From assembly GCA_022600215.1 (NCBI GenBank), contig JAHZKV010000085.1, positions 1-13,357 on the forward strand: a stretch of DNA of 13,357 nucleotides, written 5' to 3'. The notes beneath the pieces are model-generated. The model was not told where the DNA came from and made no database searches. It saw only the letters and a list, made by a program, of their open reading frames with translations. Made by a program: the position numbers and the translations under genes. Shown here one piece after another: positions 1 through 7,120 of the stretch (the first letter of the stretch is position 1; each line of letters begins with the position of its first letter). This DNA comes from a bacterium (GTDB taxonomy: Bacteria > Chlamydiota > Chlamydiia > Chlamydiales > 2-12-FULL-49-11).

Positions 1-1719
1 AAGAGCTCCTTTTTAGAAGAAGAAGGGGATGCTTTTGGAGTATTTGAAAAAGGATTTGCTCATATTTTAGACTCTATCCCAAGCGAAGAAAGTACCATTG
101 AATTTTCTCAAGTAGAGAGCATTGGTGATATTATCCTCTTAATAGAGAACCTACATCGTGATATCTTAGCCTTTTTAGATAGCAAGCAAACACTTAAGGA
201 CTTTCTCGAGCGCAGCCTCCATTTTGCAAACACCTATCTATTTCTCGATGAAGAGGCAGATTTTTTCTTCAAGGAGCTAAAAAAAATCACCTCCCTTGCC
301 ATCACCTCTACCTATCTTTATTCCTTCCACAGCTTTAAAAGGCTTTTCAGGGAAATCTTTTCCAAGAGAGGAAGTCGCGAAAAAACCTATGACTCTCCTC
401 CCATTCTTTTTTCCTCCATCGAAACCTCCCCACCTATTGATAAGGCGCTCTTCTTTATTGGTCTTGATGGTGAAAGCTTCCCAAAAAAGAGTACCTATCG
501 ATCCCTCAATGAACTAGAAAATTCCCCCCTCTATGAAAAAAAGGCTTCTCCTGCTCAAAAAGCTAGATACTATCTCCTGCAAGCTATCCAAACAGCAAAA
601 GGAGCCATCTCCTTCAGCTACACCGCAAACAATCCCATAGATGGAAAAAAGCGGAGTATCTCCCCACTACTTGAAGAGATCAACCACTCCCTCCTCCTTC
701 CTCCTCCAAAAGTTCATCCCTTTTTACCATACGATGCGAATTACTTTAAGCAAAGACATCCTCACCAAGAGGCTTACGATCTCTACCTTGCTGCAAACGA
801 AAAAAGAAGCGCCTCCCCTTTTACCTACCAAAGTGTGACCAAAGCAAAAGAGTCTACAAAGAGAGTTCAATGCAAAGATCTCACGCTGCTAGCTAGATCC
901 CCAGCAGGATTTTTCTATAACCTCTCCACCCGCATGTACGAAAACCGATTTTTCACTCCTACGATGTTTGATGATAGTGAGTTTGTCCTTTCCTACCTTG
1001 ATAAAGCCATTATCACCAAAAGTGGTGCAAAAGAGGAAAATGCATCATTAGATGCCTGGCTAGATCGAGGGAAGCTCCCTACCGCTTTATTTGAAAAAGC
1101 TGCCACAAAAGAGCTGGAGAACTCCATCGCTGGAGAGAAGAAAATGGTAGAGAAATACCTTTTTTCCTTAAATCCCTACTTGCACATTCAACTTGATCCC
1201 AACATCTCTGCCCCCATTTTTAAAGAGGCCACTATCTTCCTCCCAGCCATCACCTGCAAGATGCAAAATGCTACCTACATCATCGAAGGGGAGATAAGTA
1301 ATCTTACGGAAAAAGGGATACTCTCCTTCAAAAAAGCCTCTAAAGCAGAATGCTGGAAGGCTCTCCCCCTCCTTATTCTCCTTGCATGCCTCGATACTCC
1401 CATCCCTCTCCAAATCCATTTTATCAAAGAGGGCATCACCAAAAAATTCCATAAAGAAAAATTGCGCCCCCTCCTCGGCCCCCTCCTTTCCTACTATGAA
1501 AAGGCTTTAGAGAGTATCTCCCCTTTTATGCCAGAGGCAATAGAGGTTTATGCAAAGGAAAAAAGCATCTCCTTTAATAGTATCAAAGCAAAACTGTTAA
1601 GCAAATTCCACGATCCCTATTTAGAAAGAGCTGAGCCAAAAGAAAGCTCCCATTTTGAAGAAGAAATTGATACTCTACTAGAAGCGATAAAAGAGGAGGA
1701 GGAAAGTGAAGTCTTATAA
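1..1719 (+). CDS. recC: RecBCD enzyme subunit RecC, C-terminal part (5' end outside window)
   Basis: This is the gamma subunit of exonuclease V, the non-catalytic scaffold that in E. coli splits the duplex and scans for Chi. Reading frame 1 is open from the first base to the TAA at 1717-1719, giving 572 residues with no start in view, so the gene is truncated at its 5' end by the window. The internal GTG at 835 is not the start, because homologous sequence continues upstream of it. Visible RecC/AddB-type signatures are FIGLDGESFP at about residues 152-161 of the visible part (the family 'GL..G.FP' box after the inactive helicase domains) and ARSPAGFF at about 297-304, where the C-terminal nuclease-like domain begins. 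That domain continues with IIEGEISNL and a leucine-rich segment. I see no intact GxxD...DxK nuclease centre, which is normal for RecC. The gene overlaps recB by 14 bases. Identification rests on these motifs plus adjacency to recB and recD. Confidence 0.9.
   Translation, partial: KSSFLEEEGDAFGVFEKGFAHILDSIPSEESTIEFSQVESIGDIILLIENLHRDILAFLDSKQTLKDFLERSLHFANTYLFLDEEADFFFKELKKITSLAITSTYLYSFHSFKRLFREIFSKRGSREKTYDSPPILFSSIETSPPIDKALFFIGLDGESFPKKSTYRSLNELENSPLYEKKASPAQKARYYLLQAIQTAKGAISFSYTANNPIDGKKRSISPLLEEINHSLLLPPPKVHPFLPYDANYFKQRHPHQEAYDLYLAANEKRSASPFTYQSVTKAKESTKRVQCKDLTLLARSPAGFFYNLSTRMYENRFFTPTMFDDSEFVLSYLDKAIITKSGAKEENASLDAWLDRGKLPTALFEKAATKELENSIAGEKKMVEKYLFSLNPYLHIQLDPNISAPIFKEATIFLPAITCKMQNATYIIEGEISNLTEKGILSFKKASKAECWKALPLLILLACLDTPIPLQIHFIKEGITKKFHKEKLRPLLGPLLSYYEKALESISPFMPEAIEVYAKEKSISFNSIKAKLLSKFHDPYLERAEPKESSHFEEEIDTLLEAIKEEEESEVL
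1691..1702 (+). promoter_or_regulatory. Ribosome binding site of recB inside the recC 3' end
   Basis: The purine tract AAGAGGAGGAGG lies 3 bases before the GTG at 1706, so AGGAGG registers at several spacings. It supports the GTG start of recB and indicates translational coupling, since the recC stop (1717-1719) lies just downstream of the recB start. Confidence 0.7.
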
Positions 1720-4700
1720 CGTACTAGATCCTACCTCTCCTCTGTTTGGGAAAATTTTTATCGAAGCCTCCGCGGGAACAGGAAAGACCTTTGCCATTGA
1801 GCACATGGTCATACGCCTCCTCCTTAAAGGCATCCCTATCACCAAAATCTTAGTGGTTACCTTTACTAAGGCTGGTGCCGATGACTTAAAAAGCCGTATC
1901 CATGCCCTCCTCCTTCATGTACATGACCTTCTGGAAAAGAATAATAAGGCCATCCCATACCTCAAAGAGGTCAAAGACAAAAAAGAGGTAAGGCTCTTAA
2001 TTGATAATGCTTGCATCTTGATGAGCGATATGCCTGTTTGTACCATACATAGCTTCGCTTTTCAGCAGCTCTCCTCTTTTGCATTTGAAGGCGGTGTAGA
2101 CTTTGACCTTCTCCATTTCGAAGATGAAAAGCAAAAAGATATCACCTTAGCGGCAATATTAGATGCTATGCGCACCGAAACAACAGAGAATAATATCTCT
2201 ACGGCGCAGTGCACTAAAATGCTAGATGCGGTGATGAGAAAACTCCCTCTATTCACAGCGAAAATAGCCTCCATGATGGATAACGATAAAAAGCTCGCTC
2301 CTCCTACTCCATATAAAGACCTAAAAGAAAGAATCTTAAAATCTGTAAAAGAGATAGAGTCCACAGCCCTTCTAGAAGAGCTCTACACCCTTGCCCCTTC
2401 CTACAAACGTACCACCAACCGACAAAAAGAAATTGCCCCTCATTTAATAGAACAAGTTCAAGCCCTTGCAAAAGGGGACCTTGATCAACTAATCCTTTCC
2501 TCTCCTTCTATTATTGAACTATTACAAGAAGAAAATCTCAAAAAAGGAAAAACTCTAGATCAAACTGCTACCCTTCCAGCGCTTTGTAAAAGAATCTTAC
2601 CTACTTATTTAGAAGCAAAAGATCCTAAAACTCCTATGCGATATATCGCCTGGAAAGCAAAGCAACGAAGAGATAAGCTTTTAGTGCAAGGGCCTGACGC
2701 CATCTTACACTCCATGAAAGAAGCTATCCAAAAAGAGCCTTTTCGCCAAAAGGTAGAAGATCTTTATGATGCATGTATCATCGATGAGTTTCAAGATACT
2801 GATCCCATACAATGGGAGATATTAAGCACCCTCTATTTAGATCATGCGAAATTGTTTTGTACCGTTGGAGATCCAAAGCAATCTATCTATGCCTTTCGTG
2901 GTGCCGATCTACCCACCTACCTTCAAGCAAAAAAGTGTTTTGAAACAAGGCTCTCCCTCTCCACCAACTACCGCTCCCACCCACTTATCATTGATACCTT
3001 GAATGCTTTGTTTAGCGAATCCTCTACCCCTGGATTTTTATCCTTTGAACAAAATTCCACAAACCTTACCTACCAACAAGTAAAGGCAGGAAGAAGCGCC
3101 ACCAAAAACGCTCACGTAGAGCTCCTCCTTTGCAATCCTCCCAAAGAAAAGACTGCGCGTAAGAGTTTAAAAGCTGCAGAAGAAGAATATTTCTTACCAC
3201 ACCTTTGCAATACTATCAAACACCTTGGCCTTCCCTTTGACTCCATTGCCGTTCTTGTAAAAGATCGATATCAAGGCCTTGCCATCTCCCTTTATCTGCA
3301 AAGTAAAAACATCCCAGTCCAAGCAAATATCTCTTCCTCCTTGGTAGAAAGCTCCCTCTTCGCGCTATACGAGACACTCTTATTTTATACCTACCATCCC
3401 CGCTCAGAATCCCTATTAAAAAAACTTCTCTCCCACCCTGTCTTTGATACTCCCCTGGACCTTCTGAAAGAGGATTTAGGGAACTCTATTTTGCAACAAC
3501 TCTCCATCGAATTTAGCCTCCTCCTTCATACCCTTGAAAACAAGGGCCTCGCTCCCTACCTTGCAGCTCTTACCAGCTCAAAAATTTTTGGCGGTAAATC
3601 CTTAGAAGAAATTTTAGCAAAAAATGGAGAGCTCTTCCTTACTTTTACCCAGATCACCTCCCTCCTACTCTCTCACTTTGAAAAGGATCCAAAACTCTTT
3701 TTAAGTGAAGTGCAAAAACTCAATCCCGATGTTTTCACTTTTCTCAAAAAAGGGACAGGAACCGATAAGAAAAGTGTAACCATCATGACTTCCCACTTAA
3801 GCAAAGGGCTAGAATTTGAGGCTGTCTTTGCCCTGTCCCTTTATACAAGGATGAAACAAGAGATCGATCCGAAAGAAGCACTTGCTGTCGATAAAGAAAA
3901 GATGCGCCTCCTCTATGTTACCCTCACTAGAGCGAAATCTTATCTCTATATTTACGGAACCATATTTGGTGACAAATACCCTCTAGAAAAAGGAAATGGC
4001 TCCCCTCTAGAATTATTCTTAGCCCGCGTAGGAGTGAGCTTTTTAGATTATGATTCGCTCTATCAAAGAGCCTATGGTCTAAGTATTGAAAAGCTTACAC
4101 CTATTTCCTCCATTCCTATTACTCTTTTAGAAAAGGAGCGCTGCACCCCTCTTCAAGGAAAAGAAGATCTCCTTGAAGTGAAGGCGCCAACGCCTTTGCA
4201 ACCCTATCAAAAGCCCCCCTCCTCCCTCTCTTTTTCCTCCTTGCCTTTTGAGAAAACAGAATACACTCCCGTAGAAGCAGAGGCTACCTTCCCATACGGA
4301 TCGGTAGTTGGAAATAGGATCCATTTGATTTTTGAAAAAGTAATCGAAGAGGGCCTCTACTACCCATTCTCTCGCGAAACGATCTTCCCTATTCTCACCA
4401 AATCCTTTTTCCAAACAGAATTAGAGGGATATGAAGAGGTCGTTTATGAAAAAATAAAGGCAATCTTTACCATGCCCCTCACCTCCAATTTCGACACTTT
4501 CTCTTTAGAAGAAATTGCTCCCGATCACCTCTTCCCAGAGGTTCTATTTCACTACAAGCTAGAAAATTCCAAAAGAGAGATGAAGGGGTTTATCGACCTT
4601 CTCGCCTATCATAAAGGAAAATACTACCTTATCGACTGGAAATGTAACCACCTCCCTGGCTATGAACAAGAGGATCTGCAACACGCTTTGCATGCCCACC

Positions 4701-4888
4701 ACTATGACAAGCAAGCAGCCATCTATACCAGAGCCCTCAAAGCCTTTTTAGATGGGAAAGGGCTTTCATTAGATGAGTACTTTGGAGGAGTCTTTTACCT
4801 ATTTGTACGCGGAGGAAAAAAAGGGAGCATCTACTTCAATCCAAAACCTTATAAAGATGAGGAGGTCTTATGTCTCAAGGAGAACTAG
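1706..4888 (+). CDS. recB: RecBCD enzyme subunit RecB (helicase-nuclease)
   Basis: This is the 3'-5' SF1A helicase and sole nuclease subunit of exonuclease V, which processes double-strand ends for RecA. The product is 1060 residues (E. coli about 1180) and starts at GTG with a strong AGGAGG. UvrD/RecB motifs appear in order: Walker A EASAGTGKTF (about 20-29), motif Ia VTFTKAGADDLKSR (about 51-64), Walker B DEFQDTD (about 360-366), motif III TVGDPKQSIYAFRGAD (about 386-401), motif IV STNYRSHP (about 420), motif V TIMTSHLSKGLEFE (about 690-705) and motif VI RLLYVTLTRAKSYLYIY (about 733-750). The C-terminal PD-(D/E)XK nuclease is intact: a GNRIHLIFE box (about 868), GFID (about 960-963) followed 13 residues later by DWK, then QAAIY (QxxxY box, about 1001). 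The D-to-D spacing of 13 matches my recollection of E. coli D1067/D1080. It overlaps recC by 14 bases and recD by 19. Confidence 0.97.
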   Translation: MKSYNVLDPTSPLFGKIFIEASAGTGKTFAIEHMVIRLLLKGIPITKILVVTFTKAGADDLKSRIHALLLHVHDLLEKNNKAIPYLKEVKDKKEVRLLIDNACILMSDMPVCTIHSFAFQQLSSFAFEGGVDFDLLHFEDEKQKDITLAAILDAMRTETTENNISTAQCTKMLDAVMRKLPLFTAKIASMMDNDKKLAPPTPYKDLKERILKSVKEIESTALLEELYTLAPSYKRTTNRQKEIAPHLIEQVQALAKGDLDQLILSSPSIIELLQEENLKKGKTLDQTATLPALCKRILPTYLEAKDPKTPMRYIAWKAKQRRDKLLVQGPDAILHSMKEAIQKEPFRQKVEDLYDACIIDEFQDTDPIQWEILSTLYLDHAKLFCTVGDPKQSIYAFRGADLPTYLQAKKCFETRLSLSTNYRSHPLIIDTLNALFSESSTPGFLSFEQNSTNLTYQQVKAGRSATKNAHVELLLCNPPKEKTARKSLKAAEEEYFLPHLCNTIKHLGLPFDSIAVLVKDRYQGLAISLYLQSKNIPVQANISSSLVESSLFALYETLLFYTYHPRSESLLKKLLSHPVFDTPLDLLKEDLGNSILQQLSIEFSLLLHTLENKGLAPYLAALTSSKIFGGKSLEEILAKNGELFLTFTQITSLLLSHFEKDPKLFLSEVQKLNPDVFTFLKKGTGTDKKSVTIMTSHLSKGLEFEAVFALSLYTRMKQEIDPKEALAVDKEKMRLLYVTLTRAKSYLYIYGTIFGDKYPLEKGNGSPLELFLARVGVSFLDYDSLYQRAYGLSIEKLTPISSIPITLLEKERCTPLQGKEDLLEVKAPTPLQPYQKPPSSLSFSSLPFEKTEYTPVEAEATFPYGSVVGNRIHLIFEKVIEEGLYYPFSRETIFPILTKSFFQTELEGYEEVVYEKIKAIFTMPLTSNFDTFSLEEIAPDHLFPEVLFHYKLENSKREMKGFIDLLAYHKGKYYLIDWKCNHLPGYEQEDLQHALHAHHYDKQAAIYTRALKAFLDGKGLSLDEYFGGVFYLFVRGGKKGSIYFNPKPYKDEEVLCLKEN

Positions 4889-6261
4889 AATTCCATGCCA
4901 TTGACTACTTGTTTGCACGCCACCTCTTAAAAAAGGAGGATCACCCCCTCTTTCCATTTTGTAAAGAGCTGATGAAAGCCTCCAGAGAAGGGCACCTTTT
5001 CCTTACTAAAAAGGAGCTACCGGAGGAGATTTCAGAGCTTCTTGCCAGAAAAGACTCTCCCATTATCCAAGATGGAGAGCACTACTACCTACGCAAAAAC
5101 TTCCTCCACGAAAAAGAGCTAGCAAACTTCCTCTCCTCCAGAATCTTAACCAAAGGAGAGGAGCTAGCGATACCCTGTCCAGAGGGTCTAAATGCTATGC
5201 AACAAAAGGCCTTCTCTCTACTTAATACTACCTCCTTTTTCCTTATCACTGGCGGACCAGGATCAGGCAAATCCTTTGTTGCTAAAGAGATCATAAAAGC
5301 CTATAAAAATGCTTACCCTGAAAAGAAGATCATCTGCACCGCCCCTACTGGCAAAGCCTTATCTGCCCTATCTAAAGCTCATGAAGACTCTATCACCATG
5401 CATAAACTATTAGGGATTAAAGAAGGGTTTGTCCAAAAAGAAAAAAGACCCACTATCATTGCAGACCTTCTTATTGTAGATGAATGCTCGATGATCTCTC
5501 CAGCCCTTTTTCATGCGCTTTTCTCTGCTTTGCTCGACCATACCAAGGTAATCCTTATTGGCGACCCCCATCAGCTCCCTCCTGTTTCTGGAGCCTCTAT
5601 CTTCCACGATTTTACCAACATTCATGCTCTTCCAAAAGTAAAACTACTCTCCCCAATGCGCTCTGATAAAGAGGCTATCATCACTTTTGCAGATGCTATC
5701 TTAGAAGAAGATATGACTAAAATAGAAAGTCTTCTCGAAGAGGAAAATGAAATCACCCTTTCCCCGCTAGAGAGTTATACACCCATCCAAAAAAAGGATC
5801 ATATCCTCCTTACCCCTTTTCGTAAAGGGCCCTATGGCTCGCTGAAGCTCAATGAACAAATAGCAATAAAAAAAGGCGAACAAACACCTATTCTTATTAC
5901 AAGAAATGATTCTATTACAGGTCTCTCCAATGGAGATATTGGATATCTTGAGGAAGAGGTTGCTCTTTTCCCTGAAAAGAACCTCTCTATACCAAAACTC
6001 ATGCTCCCCCCCTATGAAAAGGCTTTTGCCCTCTCCATTCACAAAAGCCAAGGAAGTGAGTTTGACCACATCTCCATTTTAATACCTGAAAATGCTGCCA
6101 TCTTCCCCAAAGAGCTCTTCTTTACCGCCATCACCAGGGCAAAAAAAAGTATCCATATCTATGGAGAGATAGGGATACTCAAAACACTCATTCAAAACCG
6201 ATCCTCCACCTCTTCACGTTTATCTCAAAAGGTGGATAATCAGATGTCTATCGGCAAATAG
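4870..6261 (+). CDS. recD: RecBCD enzyme subunit RecD (5'-3' helicase)
   Basis: This is the alpha subunit of exonuclease V, an SF1B 5'-3' helicase that works alongside RecB. The product is 463 residues, clearly shorter than E. coli RecD (about 608), with a compact N-terminal region of about 110 residues before the motor. Motifs seen: Walker A ITGGPGSGKSF (about 126-136), APTGKALSAL (about 158-167), Walker B LLIVDECSMIS (about 199-209), GDPHQLPPVSGASIF (about 231-245), SIHKSQGSEFDH (about 388-399) and FTAITRAKKSIHIYGE (about 418-433). The ATG at 4870 is preceded by GAGGAGG (4858-4864) inside recB, and the 19-base overlap with recB indicates coupled translation. The last roughly 25 residues after the helicase core are Ser-rich and look unstructured. 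The stop is separated by 3 bases from the stop of a convergent small gene. Operon position makes RecD of RecBCD more likely than a free-standing RecD2. Confidence 0.94.
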   Translation: MSQGELEFHAIDYLFARHLLKKEDHPLFPFCKELMKASREGHLFLTKKELPEEISELLARKDSPIIQDGEHYYLRKNFLHEKELANFLSSRILTKGEELAIPCPEGLNAMQQKAFSLLNTTSFFLITGGPGSGKSFVAKEIIKAYKNAYPEKKIICTAPTGKALSALSKAHEDSITMHKLLGIKEGFVQKEKRPTIIADLLIVDECSMISPALFHALFSALLDHTKVILIGDPHQLPPVSGASIFHDFTNIHALPKVKLLSPMRSDKEAIITFADAILEEDMTKIESLLEEENEITLSPLESYTPIQKKDHILLTPFRKGPYGSLKLNEQIAIKKGEQTPILITRNDSITGLSNGDIGYLEEEVALFPEKNLSIPKLMLPPYEKAFALSIHKSQGSEFDHISILIPENAAIFPKELFFTAITRAKKSIHIYGEIGILKTLIQNRSSTSSRLSQKVDNQMSIGK

Positions 6262-6264
6262 GCT

Positions 6265-6501
6265 CTAAGCTTTCACTGGAACAGATATGCCAAGCATACC
6301 AAGAAAAAGCGCTGTAAGCATTGGCTGAGGCTTGTTACGTAAAACAACCTTAGTTATTCCCATTCCAAGCACATGCCCTAAACCTCTTAACAGGTTCAAA
6401 GCTAAATCTCCTACCTTTGAAACTGCATCGCCCACTGCTTTAAATGCTACTGGCAATACGCTTGACTCATTTGACCTAAGAGAGTTGATTGATAAATCCA
6501 T
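6265..6501 (-). CDS. Small hypothetical protein with hydrophobic C-terminal half
   Basis: The product is 78 residues and I do not recognise it. The gene call is supported by its expression signals: AGAGG (6510-6514, minus strand) lies 8 bases before the ATG, with a good sigma-70-like promoter just upstream and an expected leader of only about 20 bases. The N-terminal part (about 1-15) is polar and Ser/Asn-rich. Residues about 16-52 could form amphipathic helices (LPVAFKAVGDAVSKVGDLAL, then a Gly/Leu-rich stretch). The end (about 60-76, MLTALFLGMLGISVPV) is hydrophobic enough for a short membrane segment. There is no cleavable N-terminal signal peptide. It converges with recD, with 3 bases between the stop codons and no terminator visible between them. 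It could be a small membrane-associated or secreted chlamydial protein, but nothing in the sequence decides this. Confidence 0.6.
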   Translation of the reverse strand: MDLSINSLRSNESSVLPVAFKAVGDAVSKVGDLALNLLRGLGHVLGMGITKVVLRNKPQPMLTALFLGMLGISVPVKA

Positions 6502-6526
6502 AATTATATCCTCTTTTTTATTATTT

Positions 6527-6555
6527 ATAATATTATTCGATTATAATTATGACAA
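6527..6555 (-). promoter_or_regulatory. Sigma-70-like promoter of the 78-residue gene
   Basis: On the minus strand TTGTCA (6550-6555; 5 of 6 matches to the -35 consensus) is followed by exactly 17 bases and TATTAT (6527-6532; 5 of 6 matches to -10). Transcription would start near 6520, about 20 bases before the ATG and just upstream of the AGAGG site. This is the best-formed promoter in the window by eye. Confidence 0.6.
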
Positions 6556-6570
6556 ATCTTTATTTTATGG

Positions 6571-6584
6571 TAAATAATTATTTA
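6571..6584. repeat. 14-bp perfect AT palindrome upstream of a promoter
   Basis: TAAATAATTATTTA is its own reverse complement. It lies 15 bases upstream of the -35 box of the 78-residue gene and 32 bases downstream of the stop of the 163-residue gene. Its position would suit an operator or an UP-like AT-rich element. In so AT-rich an interval, chance is also possible. Confidence 0.3.
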
Positions 6585-6616
6585 AGAAAACCCTTAACAA
6601 GCTTAGTGTCAATGGA

Positions 6617-7108
6617 TTACAGAAGGATGCCTCCGCCATTCATATGGTCTAGCACTGCAACTTGGATTGCTTCTTCATGTAATGTTGTAAAATACACTGC
6701 CACCAAACCCTCCATTAATGAAGTTACCTCCACCCACTCTGTATACGCAAGATCATAATCTTCAATAACTTGCACAACTTTCACTAAATTTCTACGTACA
6801 TCTAAGTGAGCTACCACTCGAGCTGTCAATTTATCACAGGTAGATCGAAAGGCCTTGTATAAGTAAGAGACCCTTGTAGCAAGAGCATTCAAACGACCTC
6901 CCTGCTCTTGTTCTTTTTTCAGTTGAGAGCAAAATAATTCTCTTGCTCCCCCTTGAGTGCCTAGTATATTGGTCAACTCAAGATTGTTCCCATCAAAAAA
7001 GGTATGATTTAATGGCGAGCAAGAGGCGTGAACCAATTGCATTCCAATCACTTGTGATGTTTTCCCTGGCATATTCCCCCCAAAAAATTTTGCAAAAGTA
7101 TGCACCAC
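6617..7108 (-). CDS. Hypothetical protein, second gene after the papain-like protein
   Basis: The product is 163 residues and I do not recognise it. The reading starts 12 bases after the stop of the papain-like gene, so the two are probably co-transcribed. The start is uncertain. GTG at 7108 gives the longest frame but has no recognisable ribosome site. ATG at 7072 (residue 13) has a GGGGGG tract 3 bases ahead and may be the true start, giving 151 residues. No signal peptide or transmembrane segment is visible. The middle (about 70-120) is rich in K, R, L and V and looks helical. The C-terminal third contains a mixed hydrophobic stretch (about 128-155) ending in MNGGGILL. The size and placement beside a larger possible effector would suit a type III secretion chaperone, but I see no motif to support that. 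Confidence 0.55.
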   Translation of the reverse strand: MVHTFAKFFGGNMPGKTSQVIGMQLVHASCSPLNHTFFDGNNLELTNILGTQGGARELFCSQLKKEQEQGGRLNALATRVSYLYKAFRSTCDKLTARVVAHLDVRRNLVKVVQVIEDYDLAYTEWVEVTSLMEGLVAVYFTTLHEEAIQVAVLDHMNGGGILL

Positions 7109-7120
7109 AATAGCTTTTAA

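Noticed and set aside
296..838. Two short plus-strand frames (296-517 and 641-838)
   Set aside because: They lie in other frames of the continuous recC coding sequence, have biased Ser/Pro/Leu content from the C-rich strand, and lack convincing ribosome sites.
835..1719. A separate 294-residue gene starting at GTG 835
   Set aside because: The same frame is open back to base 1 and carries RecC motifs upstream, so this is only the tail of recC and not its own gene.
1168..5625. Several 70-100 residue minus-strand frames within recCBD
   Set aside because: They are antisense shadows of genes identified by strong motifs; none has a promoter or a recognisable domain.
6332..6758. Plus-strand frames of 81 and 69 residues opposite the small minus-strand genes
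   Set aside because: They overlap the promoter and 78-residue gene antisense, or the 163-residue gene, have no good ribosome site, and their translations look like noise.
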